Source of the DNA: Ophiocordyceps camponoti-saundersi (nom. inval.)
Lineage: Eukaryota; Ascomycota; Sordariomycetes; Hypocreales; Ophiocordycipitaceae
Length of the DNA: 64,000 bases
Reading direction: 5' to 3'
Assembly: GCA_003339415.1 (NCBI GenBank)
Contig: PDHQ01000053.1
Location: 62,001-126,000 of the forward strand
Shown: positions 47,992 through 60,700 of the stretch, in pieces
How the letters are laid out: every line of letters begins with the position of its first letter
How positions within the stretch are numbered: position 1 is the stretch's first letter
The notes under the pieces: generated by a model
Told to the model about the DNA's origin: nothing
What the model saw: the letters and a program-made list of their open reading frames with translations, nothing else
Databases searched by the model: none
Position numbers and translations under genes: made by a program

Positions 47992-48850
47992 TCACTCTTT
48001 CATCCGCTTCGGCGGCCGCAGGAGGGAATCATCGGGCAGACCGCTCCTCTTAGTGCCCGGAAGGCTACTAGTCCGAATGTCGTTGTCGTCCTGGCTGACC
48101 CGGCGATGCGGATACTCCACCTTGAGACCCTCAAAGGCGTTGGCGCTGACGCGATCACCCGTGCTGAAAAAGGACGACTGAAGAGCCTGCGCCGCCGTCA
48201 GCCTCTTGACCGGATCGTACTCGAGGAGCCCGGCAAGTAGCCGGTAGCCTTCGGGGCCGAGCGAGGTCAACGACGGCCCCGACGACGAGCCGGATCCCAG
48301 CCCGGCGTTGGAGATGGTGTTGTAGTACCACTTCTCCAGTAAGGAGCCGGGAGCAGTGGCACGCTGTGATGACGAGCCGGGCCCCGAGTGGCCGTGATGG
48401 TGATGGTGGTGATGGCCATGATGATGCTGCTGCTGTTGCGGCTGCTGCTGTTGATGATGCTGGAGGTGATGATGGGTCGCCGGCGCCTGCAGCGTGCTCA
48501 GCTGGCCGAATTCGGGCATCGTGGGCAAAAGTGGCCAGCGCTCCCGGCTGGGCATGCCCATGATGTCGACAATCTTCTGCATCTGGTTACGCTGGAAGGG
48601 CACCGTCTTCTTACTGTCCATCTTGGCCTCTTCGCCCTTGAATATCGGACGCAGGGAAAGGAGCTCGGCGAATATGCAGCCGACGGCCCACATGTCGATG
48701 GCCGGGGTGTAGTGAAAAGCGCCGAGGATGAGCTCCGGGGCGCGATACCAAATGGTGACAACGACCTTATCGCCACTGAACAGCGAGTGTAGGGGTTTGT
48801 CGAAGCGGCGGGCCAGCCCCAAGTCGCCGATCTTGACCTCGCCGGACGAC

Positions 48851-48885
<35 letters not shown>

Positions 48886-49449
48886 AAGGACCCAGTTGGT
48901 GTGTAGGTACTGGCAGCCATTGAGCAGCTGGAACATGATGCTCTTCACCGTGGCTGGGGGAATGGGGTGACGAGGCTGCTGGGTGTGATGGTGAATGATC
49001 TGAAGCAGGTCGTGCTCGGCGTATTCGAATACCATGTAGATACACTTGTCCTCGAGCAGGATCTCGACCAGACGTATGACATTGGCGTGGCGCAGCTCGC
49101 TGCAGAGACTCATTTCGCGAATGGCACTCTGGGAGATGCCCGTATAGCTAATCTGTTCGCCCTCCTTGTCCGGCTTGAACTTCTTGATAGCCACTTCGGA
49201 CGGAAGCGGGGTACCCTCGGACGCGGCCGACGGGGGCGGACCGACAGAGGGACGACTGACGGCTTTGTAGACGCGTCCATATGTTCCACTGCTGATAAAA
49301 CCAACGATGCGGTACCGGTCTGTTACGCGCGCTCGCGGCTGGAAGCCGGACGGCCTATCATGGTTGTCTGAGGAGACGCTGTGAGCCGAGGAGAACGGGG
49401 GAGCCTTGGGATGATGAGCGTGGCCGCCGTTGCGTAGGCGCAGGGGCAT
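47992..49449 (-). CDS. SSN3: Cyclin-dependent kinase 8 (SSN3/SRB10)
   Basis: The kinase of the Mediator CDK8 module, which phosphorylates RNA polymerase II and transcription factors. A single exon of 485 residues is read on the minus strand. Kinase landmarks: GFISSGTYGRVYKA glycine loop, VAIKKFKPDKEGE with the catalytic Lys, the helix C motif SQSAIRE typical of fungal CDK8, HRDLKPAN, DLGLAR (DLG instead of DFG, normal in this family), VVTIWYRAPEL and GEEAKMDSKK. An unusual insert rich in Gln and His (about residues 325-365) lies in the C-lobe. The last 60 residues end in a basic PPKRMKE. Partners expected elsewhere are cyclin C and MED12/13. Nuclear. Confidence 0.92.
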
Positions 49450-50773
49450 CGTCGTCGATCAAGGGTGAAAGGGGAGAGGGAGGGAAGGGGGGGAGAGGTG
49501 GTGTCCACGGTCAAGCGTCCATGATGCCGCCTCCATGCAGCAAGGAGCTAGGACCCGGGAGGTGAATGGAGACAGAAGAAGCGAGATGCAAGATGATGAC
49601 GGAGAGCAGAAGGTGTGAGGGGTAGAGGGGCAGGTGACGATGTCGATCAACAACCGTCTGACAACAGTAGGTAGTCGAAGACAGACGAACCGAGAATGGG
49701 CAGAAGGAAAGAAAGAAGGTCGAAGGCATGAAGTATGTGTGTAGGGTAGGTTGACGATAAACGTCGGTGCAGTGAACTTGAATGGGAGAAGATGATGGCT
49801 CGAATTGCCTGCCCTGATTACATCGGACCAACAGCAATGCGCCGTACACTCGCACACACACACACACACGTCCAATGATCTCACGTACCGTCCAGCGTAT
49901 GAGCAGGCCGCTGCTGTCCGCCACCTGTTGTTGGTGGCTTATTCAGGCTCATCCTGTGTGCCGCCGCCGCCGCCTCCGCCATCACAGTGTTTCGACGACG
50001 CTGCCAAAGGGCTCCTGCTGCGGCCGCTACCGTTGCTGATGTCGTCGGGTAATTCTTTATTTTGTTTTCTTCTCTGATGATAAATGAAGTTCTTGGCTTT
50101 CCGGTGCCTTTTCGTCGTAGGTTGAAGAGGGTAAGTTTTGAATGCCTGGCACGGGACGCCGCTTTCCCTCCCTCAACTTCTCCAACCTGCCTCCCTCCAT
50201 ACTCGCCCTGACAACTCTAATAAAACCATACGCTCTGGCGCAACAGCCGTAGCGACAGGTAGGTGGATACCTACCGCCTGAAGGTGTAACTTTACCGCGT
50301 GTGTGATAGTGGTCCAATGGATGCCGAGATCACCCCTCTCTCTTCTTCCCGACCACTAATCCACCTTCTCTGCACTAGCAAATGCACATCACAGCAAGAA
50401 TCGGGCACGCCAAGCATAAAATTTTAAGTGTTGCCAGACCCAGACTCGTCCAAGTCTTTGCTAGCACGGCGCATAGCACGGCGCATCGCTTCCGTCCGCG
50501 TATTTACAGCAGAGAATGGTTCTCTACACGCTCGCCATCTCTTCGTCCTGAGCCAACAGCTCACAGGTTCACAAGCCATAACCATGGAACATTCACCAAG
50601 GCGCCATTGCATCGTCTGCGTACCTGTCGTAAGTCTACTAGTCTAGCCGAGAGAATCCATACGCCTCGCGAGAGCCACGTATCGCCCAATGGCGCGTCCA
50701 CAGGCTACATAGCACAGCTTCTCGCGCCTCGCTTTCCCACCCATCAAGCCTCGGCAGCCTCGCAACTCGTCCC
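49450..50773. other. Intergenic SSN3 / ARP2
   Basis: 1.3 kb upstream of SSN3 and downstream of ARP2, both on the minus strand. There is a (CA)n run at 49853-49869 and a CCG-rich stretch near 49961-49980. Frames here are shadows or chance; no gene is supported. Confidence 0.4.
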
Positions 50774-52104
50774 CTATCGCGGGCCTAGCTTTTCCAGCAC
50801 CCGCGGCCCCTGCTCGTCCCATTCGGCCTTGGTCACCCACATGCTCTCGTTGTCCGCCATGATGTTGGCCAGAACCGCACCGCCCAAAAACACCATATGC
50901 CTCCTCCGCGGAGGATCCTCGATCCGCACCTTGAATTTGTTTAGCCGCTCCGGATTTCCCTGGAGCGCCCGCGTCAGCCAGAGCTGCTTTAACTCCTTCT
51001 CCAGTCGCGACGGCAGGCCCGGGTACATGCTGCTGCCGCCCGACAGTACAATAGCCTTGAACAGCGACGCCCGGATGTCCACGTCGGCCGACTGGATCGT
51101 GTTGAAGAGGAACTCGCCCAGCCCGGGAGACTCGCTATCGACGAGATGTGGTTGAAATAGACACTCGGGCGCCTCGAACCGCTCGCTGCCTACCCGAATC
51201 ACCCGTCCGTCCGGCAGCGTGTAGTTCTCCACCAACACAGTCGTGTCCTCGCTCAACCCTTTGTCCAGCTCGAGGTCATAAGAGACGTAGCACAGCTTCT
51301 CCTTGATCTGCCGCACCGTCTCGAAGTCGGCCGTTCGGTTCAGCGCATAGCCCCTGCGCAGCAGCAGCTTGATCAGGTTGCGCGTCACGTCACGGCCGGC
51401 CACATCAAGCCGCTTCGTCAGGTGGTTGAGCACGACGGACTCGTAAACGGGTACGATGTGGGTTACGCCGTCGCCCGAGTCCACAACGACGCCGGAGCTC
51501 AGGCCTATCTCGGGGATGAGCGTGCGTGTACTGCGCAAATTCGTTCACCGACGTCGACTTACCTTGGGCGTACAAGGCCAAGACAGCCTGAATGGCTACG
51601 TAGACACCGCCGAAGCCGTACCTGTCGAACATGACCTCGCACATCTGCTCCCGGTTCTTGAGGGGGTTCATGGGCGGCTCCGTCAGCAGAATCTTCTGGC
51701 CGTTGGTGTCCACTTTGAGCTTCTCGAAGAAGGTATAGTCCCAGAGATGCTGCATGTCCTCCCATTTCTTGACGATGCCGTTCTCCATGGGGTAGCTAAT
51801 CTGAAGCATAGTCCGGGCAGCTGCGGCATCGTCGCCGCACATGATGTCCTTGATGATCAAGTCGTTGTCCGTCTTCTCCTCAGAACGGAGAATCGGTCGG
51901 CCGACGATGGAAGGGTACTGGAACTCGGGAAAGTTCTGCGCCGCATAGCCAACCTTGAGGAAGCCGGTGCCGCCATCGAGGACTGCGTCCGTGTCAGCCG
52001 CGGGCGAAAGCGGGACCTGGTTATGGGCGAAGCGGAAGAGAGATAGTCGGGAGTTCAAAAGACGTATTTGGAGGTAACTCACCGATCGGTGGAGGGTTTC
52101 CCAT
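50774..52104 (-). CDS. ARP2: Actin-related protein 2
   Basis: A core subunit of the Arp2/3 complex that nucleates branched actin for endocytic patches and hyphal growth. Three exons on the minus strand: 52104-52083 (22 bases), 51982-51563 and 51504-50774, with introns of 100 and 58 bases. The tiny first exon encodes MGNPPPI and joins to [19 protein letters not shown]. The second join gives [20 protein letters not shown], both exact family matches. The length of 390 residues is normal. The nucleotide-binding loops ([21 protein letters not shown]) are complete. No anomaly was seen in the coding part. Confidence 0.96.
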
Positions 52105-52606
52105 TTTCTTTTACCGCACTCGAGTTGTAGTAGAAATAGGCACCGAAGCTGATGATGGCTCGTGGGCTGTCGTCGTGTTCAAGGGAGCTCGATGCGGGAG
52201 GCTGTGGGTCGAGTTGTCGTCACAGCCTCTCCTCCTCCCGGGGAGGTGTCACGTGGCTTCTCCCCACTCTTAAATGCCGGACTCGCTTGGGCCGCCGTGC
52301 GATCGCCGCTATGACCAGAGTGGCAGAGGTAAAGACGCTTGACGTCGGCGAGGCATGTCAACATGCGCTCTTCCAAAGGGGAGTAATGAGATCATCCTTG
52401 AACATTCAATAGGCACCTATATATTTATAAATGCGTACATATCGACATACTATTTACACGACTCTTGTCAAGATGCTGCTCAATGGCAGTCGTACATCAT
52501 ATGTAAGTTCATAACCATACAACGGATTTATCTCGACATCGACGGATACCTAGGGATACATGCATACGTTTACGCTAATGTGTTTAATCAAACTAATCTT
52601 GCACAG
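52105..52606. other. Intergenic ARP2 promoter / MFS 3' end
   Basis: 502 bases upstream of ARP2 and downstream of the sugar carrier (all minus strand). A TATATTTATAAATG-like AT-rich piece lies near 52420-52432. No gene is seen. Confidence 0.4.
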
Positions 52607-54167
52607 CTAATCTTGCCGTCGACTTCGACCCCAGACCTCGTCCATCTCTTTCTTACCTCGCGTCTCAGGCACCTTGGCGGTCACGAACAGGGCCGAGCCG
52701 GCAGCCAGTGCGGCAAAGAGAAAGAAAGCCCAGCCAGAACCTCCAAAAGCGTCGTTGAGTGCCGTATTGATAATGGGAAAGAACTGGGCGACCAAAAAGG
52801 TGCCCACGTAATTTGACGCCAGACACCAGCTCTGGGCCGCTCCCACAGCTTCCTGATCGACGAGCTCCGAAGCCAGCATGAATGGCACCGGGCCCAGGCC
52901 GACGGCGAAGAAAGCGACGAAGAATAAAACAGCGATGGCTGACAGGAACTTGAAACCAAACACTATGGACAGGGCTAGAAGCAGAGCGCTGGTACCCTGG
53001 CCCACAGCGGACAGAAGAAGACAGGTCTTACGTCCGAGGCGGTCTGGTAGTGGCGCGCACGCGGTCGTCATGACGAGATTGACAGCCGAGATGATGATGG
53101 TCAGAAGCGCTGACGAGGTGGGAAACACGTCAGCGAAGAGCGAGACTGAGTACATTATGACCGCGTTGATGCCGCAAAACTGCTGCGCCAACATGATACC
53201 GACCAACGCCACAATGGCGGGTCGGTACCGCTTGTCCCTGAGCACCTGCGCGAAGCCGAGATGGCTGGGTGCTTTTTTTGATGGCGCTTGAGATGGTGAA
53301 GGAGGCGCTGATTCGTCGTCTGCGGGCAGCAGACCCTCGTGCTCTGAGCGATCGCTGTGACCCCAGGACTCTACTTCTTGGTGAATATCGAAGCTGTCGC
53401 CTCGAATGCGCTGCATCGTACGCTTGGCCGTGGTCACATCGCCGTGGGAAGCAAGCCACAGGGGGCTCTCGGGAACGCACAACAGACCGATGGCCTGGAC
53501 GGTTGCGATGACAGCTCCGGCGCCCAAGATCCAGCGCCAGTCGCGATCGTGGCTGAGGAAGTACCCAAGCGCTTGCGTGCCCAGGATGCCGACGTTGATG
53601 GAAATCTGGGTCATGGCTCCGAAGAGGCCTCTCTGGGCAGGCGGAGATATTTCACTGACATAGAGCGGTACAACAACGGTTGAGGTTCCCGCGCCGAGGC
53701 CAGAGAGGAAACGACCCAAAGCCATGATCGGGACGTTGGCAGCTACCGCTTCTACCAGGGAGCCGGCAAGGTAAAAGACGGCGGTCATGCGCATCGTCAG
53801 ACGGCGGCCGCGCCTCGAGGAGAAGGGCCCGGAGGCCAGGGCACCGGCCAGGGCGCCAAGAGTGAAGATGGAAGAAATGGTGGCGAAAGTCGCCTCGTTC
53901 ATCGGGATACAGTTCGAAGAGGTTTGAGTTGGACGGAGCCATGCTGACAGTCGCCCGGCCGTCGAGACGGACTTTTTGCGACAAGTAATGACATCCTGAG
54001 GTGCGTTGAGCTCGGCCTAGCGGCAGACGAACATTAGTCGAGCTATGAGGGAAGAAAGACACGGCCACACTAACGAGATGAAAACCGAACTGCAGCGGAC
54101 CGAGAGTCGCGATAGCTATGATTAATAAGAGGTAGGGGGTGATGCTGCGAGAGCAGCGGCCAGCCAT
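52607..54167 (-). CDS. MFS sugar transporter (VPS73/HXT-like)
   Basis: A 12-helix sugar-porter of the major facilitator superfamily, 500 residues. Two exons, 54167-54075 and 54016-52607, are joined across a 58-base intron (GTTAGT...CTAG), giving QFGFHL then AELNAPQDV. Motifs: SRRGRRLTMR between helices 2 and 3, GRFLSGLGAGTSTVV...LYVSEISPPAQRG (sugar transport signature), PESPLWL after helix 6, QQFCGINAVIMYS in helix 7, DRLGRK, and PETRG near the end. The central cytosolic loop carries a short acidic, Ser/Pro-rich insert. It resembles the Vps73-like branch; the substrate cannot be told from sequence. Plasma or vacuolar membrane expected. Confidence 0.9.
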
Positions 54168-54971
54168 TGCGAAGCGTCTGATGAAAGAGGGTTGATGAAG
54201 AGGAAGACGCGATGAGGCGCTGGCAAGTACCTTGGTAAGTGCCGAGGTAGGCGGAGGATCAATGATTTTCCGCTTATCCATCAACTCTTTGCCTGCCCAT
54301 GCAGGCACCGTTTGGCATGGCATTTGCTGCGATAGTTTAAAGCAACAATTGGCCTGCCCTCCTTAATCACTTACCTGTCTAGCCCTTAACTAAAGATAAG
54401 ACTACACAACTCCTACTACGATGCAGATCTAGTCCTTGACAGTCGGCTTGTTGGGAGTGTGTAGACACGATCTGTTGAATCTATGCACAACGTCGAGACC
54501 CTGGAGTCTTTCATGAGGTTACCAGGTGCACGTATCCAACCCAAACTGCGTCTCAATTTATTTGGTAGGTAAAAGTTCATCGAAACGCAAGACTTGACAA
54601 CTTATAAATACAAGAAGTAATTCATGAGGGAGAGGAAACGGGCACAAAAAACGGACCACAAAGACAAGGTGAACGATCTCGAGTTTTATTCTCGATAAAG
54701 ACCTGGTAAAAGGCGGAGGCCCAAAGTGCACAGTAGTGGTAGTTGATGGGTACGAGGTCGTTTGGTAGCATCTCTAGTGTCCATGAAGACTGAATGAAGC
54801 TTCCGAGTCCGTAGTGCGAAGTGTAAAGGCGACATTCTCTGTCGACGATACCATCAAGGGCCTTCATCCAGGGAGGAGTTGTTATACCGGCACCGTCCGT
54901 CATCCTCAGCTTTCCTCGTCAGACAAGGTTCAGGTCGCCTTGACATTCTCCTGAGGCGCCCTTGCTTGCCC
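54168..54971. other. Intergenic, 54.2-55.0 kb
   Basis: 804 bases between two minus-strand genes. A 93-codon minus frame at 54622-54903 has no recognised motif and no splice link to its neighbours that I could support. It could also be a 3' UTR. Confidence 0.4.
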
Positions 54972-55706
54972 CTAAGCCTTGTATTGTGGTCGGTATCTCA
55001 GCGGCTTGTATACCAACTCCTGGTCATAGCATTCGTCCGAGGCTATTTTTTGCTGAGAGCCTTCAGTGGCTGGCGTGGAACCACCGTTGCCAGCGGTATT
55101 GCGACTACCTCCAGTCTCTGGCACCGGCCGCGTCGGGGGGTTTGGCTCAGAGGCTTGAGGGCTCTTGGGACGGGGATTAGTGGTCTGATCGGAATTTTGA
55201 GTCCCCCCCGCTCCTGAAGCCGGAGACACTCGAGTTTCCCGTTGGGCATCCTTGTTGACGGAAGTACTGCCACGAGCTGAACCCTGCTTGCCTTTTTGCT
55301 TGCCGTGTTGATTTGCGGACGTTGGGGGTGGATCACGAGATTTATACTGTGGCCGGCGCCCCAATGGTGGGCGCAAAAAGTCTCCAAGTTCTACATCGTG
55401 TGGTCCAACCACTCTCGGCACGGTGCCTGTCGCTTTGCCTGGTCCTGGACTTTCATTTCCTCTCCATGCACCATCACCATGCCAGTGGCCACCTCTACCG
55501 TAGTGGCCATGCTCGTGGCTCTCTTCACCGTAGACATGCCCGTAGTTATAGACTATTCAAGGTCAGGTCCGGTCGTGATCAGCAGGTATCTTGAAGGCTA
55601 GATAAATACCTTGACGTCGCTTCATTCCCGTCCCATCGCTGGCTGGCGAAGCTATAGCTTCTCCAGCGAGGACAAGGACTGCGCCCACAGCAAAGATGCC
55701 CTTCAT
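54972..55706 (-). CDS. Secreted His/Gly-rich disordered protein
   Basis: A 225-residue protein from two exons on the minus strand, 55706-55610 and 55552-54972, joined over a 57-base intron (GTATTT...AATAG; codon G|TC). Residues 1-19 form a signal peptide (MKGIFAVGAVLVLAGEAIA). A KRRQ site at 29-32 looks like a Kex2 cut that would release a propeptide. Then follows a His/Gly/Tyr-rich stretch (about 33-65, many HGH/HWHGD repeats) and a long Gly/Ser/Pro/Thr/Gln-rich disordered tail, ending in a short ordered-looking piece with one Cys and several Tyr (DECYDQELVYKPLRYRPQY). No known domain. The His cluster could bind metal ions. It could be an effector or wall protein; both are inference. Confidence 0.7.
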
Positions 55707-57718
55707 GTTTACTGCGGACAGAGTGAAATTGCCTGATGAAAAGAAGCGCGAAGCCTGCCTGGAAAACGAATGTCGGTCGTGTCGTGTTTAAGTCTCGGTC
55801 AGTTGTGCCAATGATCCGAGTTGGACTCAAGCGACTCGCAAAGCTCTTTAAGCGTTAACCGTTGGGCTGACATAGTGTCTACTTCTTTCTAATGCCGTTA
55901 GGTGAATGAGAAAATTCCACTTCCTAGATGAAGCTCCTCCATTGTCTAGCGCAAGGCGTTCATCGGGGGGACCGGGGCTTTCGCGGGTTGCCAAAATGAA
56001 TGACTGGGGAACCCCGGCGCAAGCATCCTTCGATCTTCACTCTATTGTGCCTTGTGAAAACTCGCAGACATCTGATAACAGCACACTGACTGACTCGAAC
56101 CATACGTGAGGGGAACCCTTTCGCGGGGTCGGTGGTCAAGTTGACGCAACCACAATCGTACCTGAGAATACCTCTTAACAGTAGTTCGCTATAACGCTTC
56201 ATTCCAACTTGTCTCCGAGTCATCGCAACCGCTAGATCAGATCTTCATCGACTTGTTTGCCTTGCATGACTCGTCGAGGCAAACTCCAAGGCACACTCGA
56301 GGATTAAAAGGTGATAAGCTGCACAAGCACCGCAGCTGAATACATAGAGGAGTCAGTCCACGTAGGTAGGTCAGTAAGGAGCCTTTCCACACTAGGTAGG
56401 CGAAGTGCATGGTCAAGCCCTAGGTAGGATAGTGTAATGCGAGCTGATCTTCGTGACACTTTGATGCCGAGTCATGATGCTCCCGAGTACAGATGTTCGG
56501 AGGCGGATTTGCTTGCATAACCTACGGCCTCCGCGGCTGAATATGCGGAGGTTAGTCTCTCAATGCCATTGAGCTCACAAACCAGTGTAAGTCGATTGCC
56601 TAGGGGGATGTGGAATCACCAGTGACGAGGTATGGGAGATTGTCCAGGCTAGTGATCGCTGTGGAACAATAGTGATTCTTTACATCTTCACCACAGCATG
56701 TAATGTAACATGGCTGCCTGTAGCATATCAAGATTGATACGAGGTTGTTTATGCCTCGGTGAATGGCTCATGTGACAAAGCCCCCTGGTTGCACGCATGT
56801 AATAGTGAACCATTTATCCTGCTCCACAAGGTGATTATCATATACATCACATCGTTCTTCACCATCGTCACACGCATGTTAACTCTATGAACGAGCGGAA
56901 GTTCTAGAGAAAACGATATCATACGGTACCACGGGGAATGAAATAGAAGCCTCGCTTCAAAGAAGTCTTTGAGACCATGAAGGGAAGGAAAGAAGAAGTC
57001 GAGAAATAGGACAATGCATAGAAATAACGTCGAAGTCTTCACACGGCTTACCATGCACTGCACTACTCAACGACAGTTACCTACCTAGGTAGGTAGACAT
57101 TATCTATTAGGGGCTTCACGAGGACTCGATTACGCGAATATGCGTTGGGTCGTTGCTTTGATGTAAAGCCTGTTCGTCGGGTTCAATGAAGACCAAGAAT
57201 CTTTGGGTACAAATCCAGGATAATCAACTCGCGACACAGATGCTCAAGTTCCGCCGCGTAACGTCGGTGTGAAGCTGCTGTCGGAAGCCTTGCTGCATCA
57301 CCGCCACCGTCAGCCCTGCCCCATGCTTCCTGTACTCTCTTGCAGTTTGCGTACAAGATCAGCATTTCAGCAAGAGGATCTTGCCCTTTTCATAGGCTAT
57401 CTTCAAACACCACGCTCTTGTGTCGACTCTCGAGTTGCAGCCTCCGTCGTGTATGCTTGACGACTTGTCAGTGGCTGCAGCATCCATGTACGTGTATGTA
57501 GGTGTGCTATCACGCCATCGTGAATACGATGGAACAGTTGCCGCTTTCGGATTTCCGAGCCCATGCATTGAAACACCAATGATTGTTGGCCTCGGCGTAT
57601 GCCTGTCGACGTAGCTAATATATACTACATGTTATCAGTCGCTACTCCAGCGACATTCAACGCTGCAACGCTTCACCCTCCCCGCCCGAAGCCGATTTCT
57701 ATCAAGAAATCTCCAGCC
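55707..57718. other. 2-kb intergenic region
   Basis: No supported gene. Frames of 60-104 codons (56749-57063 minus, 57183-57365 minus and others) lack motifs. A CTACCTAGGTAGGTAG near-palindrome lies at about 57081-57097, and GTAGGTAGGTCAG at about 56363-56375. The right end is the pyruvate carboxylase promoter. An in-frame ATG at 57599 would extend that protein by 40 residues. Confidence 0.45.
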
Positions 57719-60700
57719 ATGAAGCAATTGAAGATTCTGGTCGCCAATCGAGGCGAAATTGCAAGCCGCATCCTGGCGTCGGCCCGAGAATTGGGCCTGT
57801 CAACCGTTGCGATCTACTCTGAGGAGGACCGTTTTGCTGGTTATCGTCAAAGTTGGTTTTTACGACCTTTACCTCTTTGAAGTCCTGATCTGATCCCAGA
57901 GATCATAATGATGAATGCTTCAAGAGGCCGACGAGACGTACAGAGTCGGCGATAGTCCAGGCGTTGGACCGCTGTACGTGCAACACCCCCGAGACGCTTA
58001 CCTGACGTTGCTAAACACCAACAAGTGAGGCATATCTCGACGGTGCCCGAATCGTAGATGTTGCCAAGCAGCATCATGTCGACCTCATGTGTGTAGCTTG
58101 ACCGTTGCTGCCAACGTTGCCGATTCCTGATAGCCCAGCAGCCATCCGGGCTATGGCTTTCTAGCCGAAAATGCTGGCTTTGCGTCTCAAGTTCGCGAAG
58201 CAGGCATTATCTGTGATTTCTCCCGACCTAGAGTAACGTCTCGGGGAGAAAGCTGACAGGTAAATTTGGCAGTCGTTGGCCCACCAACCGACATCATCGA
58301 GAAGATGGGCGATAAAGTAGCAGCTCGGAGGATCGCTCATGAGTTTGGTATCCCAACGATACCAGGGACAGACGGGCCTCTGGGTGATTTGCAGGAGACG
58401 TACGAATTTGCAGATAGGTTTGTCAATCTCAACACATGTCTCGGGTCGATTATAGAATGGAAACCTGGCTGATGAATGGCAGACATGGATATCCCATTGT
58501 GGTCAAGGCAAGCTTCGGAGGTGAGTGTCAGACCTGATTTCGACCCGGCCAAGTTGTTGAATCGACTTAGGTGGCGGTCGAGGGATGCGAGTTGTCCACA
58601 AGAAGGAACAGCTTGAGGCAGCCATGACCTCAGCCAGATCAGAAGCCCGCGCAGCTTTCGGGAATGATGCCGTCTTCATAGAGCGGTACGCAAATCATGC
58701 CTGGCCATCTGTTGGATGCGCAGCTCACCCCAGCGGCATGGAAGCTTCTTGCATCGACACAAGCACATAGAGGTTCAAGTGCTCAGCGACAGGCACGGAA
58801 ACCACATCCACATCTTCGAGAGAGACTGCAGCGTCCAAAGGAAGCACCAGAAAGTCGTAGAGATGGCTCCAGCGGCTAACATCCTGCCAAATGTTCGTCA
58901 GGGCGTCCTAGACGCCGCAGTTCGACTGGCCAAAGGGTTGAACTATGGCAAGAAGCACACTACCCCCCTTGTACAGATCCAAGTCGTCTGAAACTGACTG
59001 AATACGAACCGAATGTAGAGAACGCCGGGACGGTAGAATTTCTCGTCGAGGGAGATCGGTTTTACTTTATCGAGATGAATCCACGAATGTGCGTCTTCCG
59101 AGCAGGGAGCCTTTCGATGTTCGAGCTGATCAGGGAGAGAACAGTCAAGTCGAGCACACTGTGACGGAGGAAATCACCGGCATCGACATCGTGGGTGCGC
59201 AGTTGCGCATTGCTTGCGGAGCCAAGTTGGTAGAGCTGGGCTTAACGCAAGACGAGATACAGCTCAAGGGCTTCGCCATCCAGTGCCGCGTCACCACAGA
59301 GATTCCCTCACAGGGCTTCCGGCCTGACTCGGGCATCATTAGAGGATGCCGCTTACCTAGCGGCAACGGTGTTCGGCTCGATCACAGTGACTGTTTCTTA
59401 GGAGCAAAGATCAGCCCCTTCTACGACTCGCTCCTCGTCAAATGCATATGCACTGGGCTCAATATGAGCTCTAGCATTAAGAGAGCGATAAGGGCGCTCA
59501 GCGACTTTCGTATTCATGGCGTTCAGACTAATATCGAGTTCCTCATTCGCCTCCTCCAGCATCCCGACTTTGCTGCAGGTAATTGCTGGACCTCGTTTAT
59601 AGATGATACTCCGAGTTTGCTGCCTCCTCAGTCTGCGGACGATAAGGCCCAGGGTCTCATGCGGTTCCTCGCAGACGCGGCGGTCAACGGAAGTCGGATC
59701 CAGGGACAAGCGGTGGGCATTGTGGATGGACTCAAGTACGGTTGGTCTTTTGCTAACTCAAGGCCTTGACCAGAAACCGCCAGCTTTGAAGCGGGATATA
59801 GAGATCCCAGAATTGCTCGATCCAGAGTCTAAGAAGCCCATCGACATCACTGAACCGTGTACTCAAGGATGGCGCAACGTTCTTTTGCGAGATGGACCGT
59901 GCGAGTTTGCGCGTCAAGTGCGTGCCCATCGATCGACACTCATCACAGACACGACGTGGCGAGACGGACAGCAGTCACTGTTAGCTACACGAGTGCGAAG
60001 CCGCGATCTCGAGGCTATCGCCAAGCACACTAGCCATGCTTACCGGGACGCTTATAGTCTCGAGAGCTGGGGAGGTGCCACCTTTGACGTGATGCTACGA
60101 TTCTTGTATGAAGATCCATGGGAGCGTCTGGTATGTTTTGGTCCATTTCAACTTCATGCCGGCAGAAGCTGACTTGAGTCTCACCTATCTGGACAGCGCA
60201 AGCTGCGAAAGCTTGTTCCGTATGTAGACGATTCTGCTTGTCGAATTGATCCGACCAAAACGATTGACGCTGACGAAGACTGTGGCATACGTGATCAGCA
60301 ATATCCCTTTTCAGATGCTCTTAAGAAGCACAAACGGGGTTGCATATTCGGCGTGAGTATGGCGTCTCGATGTCAAATGACCGTTAGACTTGATACTCAA
60401 AGCATTAAAGACTTCCCGATAATGCCCTCTTCCACTTCGTCAAGCATGCCAAAGACACCGGTGTCGACATTTTCCGAGTCTTCGACAGCCTCAACGACCT
60501 AGAAAACCTAAAGGTAGGGATCGAAGCCGTCCACGCCGCAGGTGGCCTCGTCGAAGGGGCCATCATGTACACCGGTGATATGCTTGATCCCGGAAACAAG
60601 TATAGCTTGGGATACTATATAGGGGTGGTCGATCACCTGGTCAGACTGGGCTCGCACATCATTGCTGTCAAGTCCATGTCAGGGGTTATGAAGCCAGCGG

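Noticed and set aside
54622..54903. 93-codon minus-strand frame beside the His-rich secreted protein gene
   Set aside because: No motif, no splice link to either neighbour; may be UTR.
56749..57063. 104-codon minus-strand frame
   Set aside because: No signal, domain or conserved pattern beyond scattered hydrophobic residues; not supportable.
57852..58272. Carboxylase paralogue as a pseudogene with frameshifts
   Set aside because: Apparent stops (near 57880, 58026, 58099 and 58255) all fall inside introns with good donors, acceptors and frame; spliced sequence is conserved throughout.
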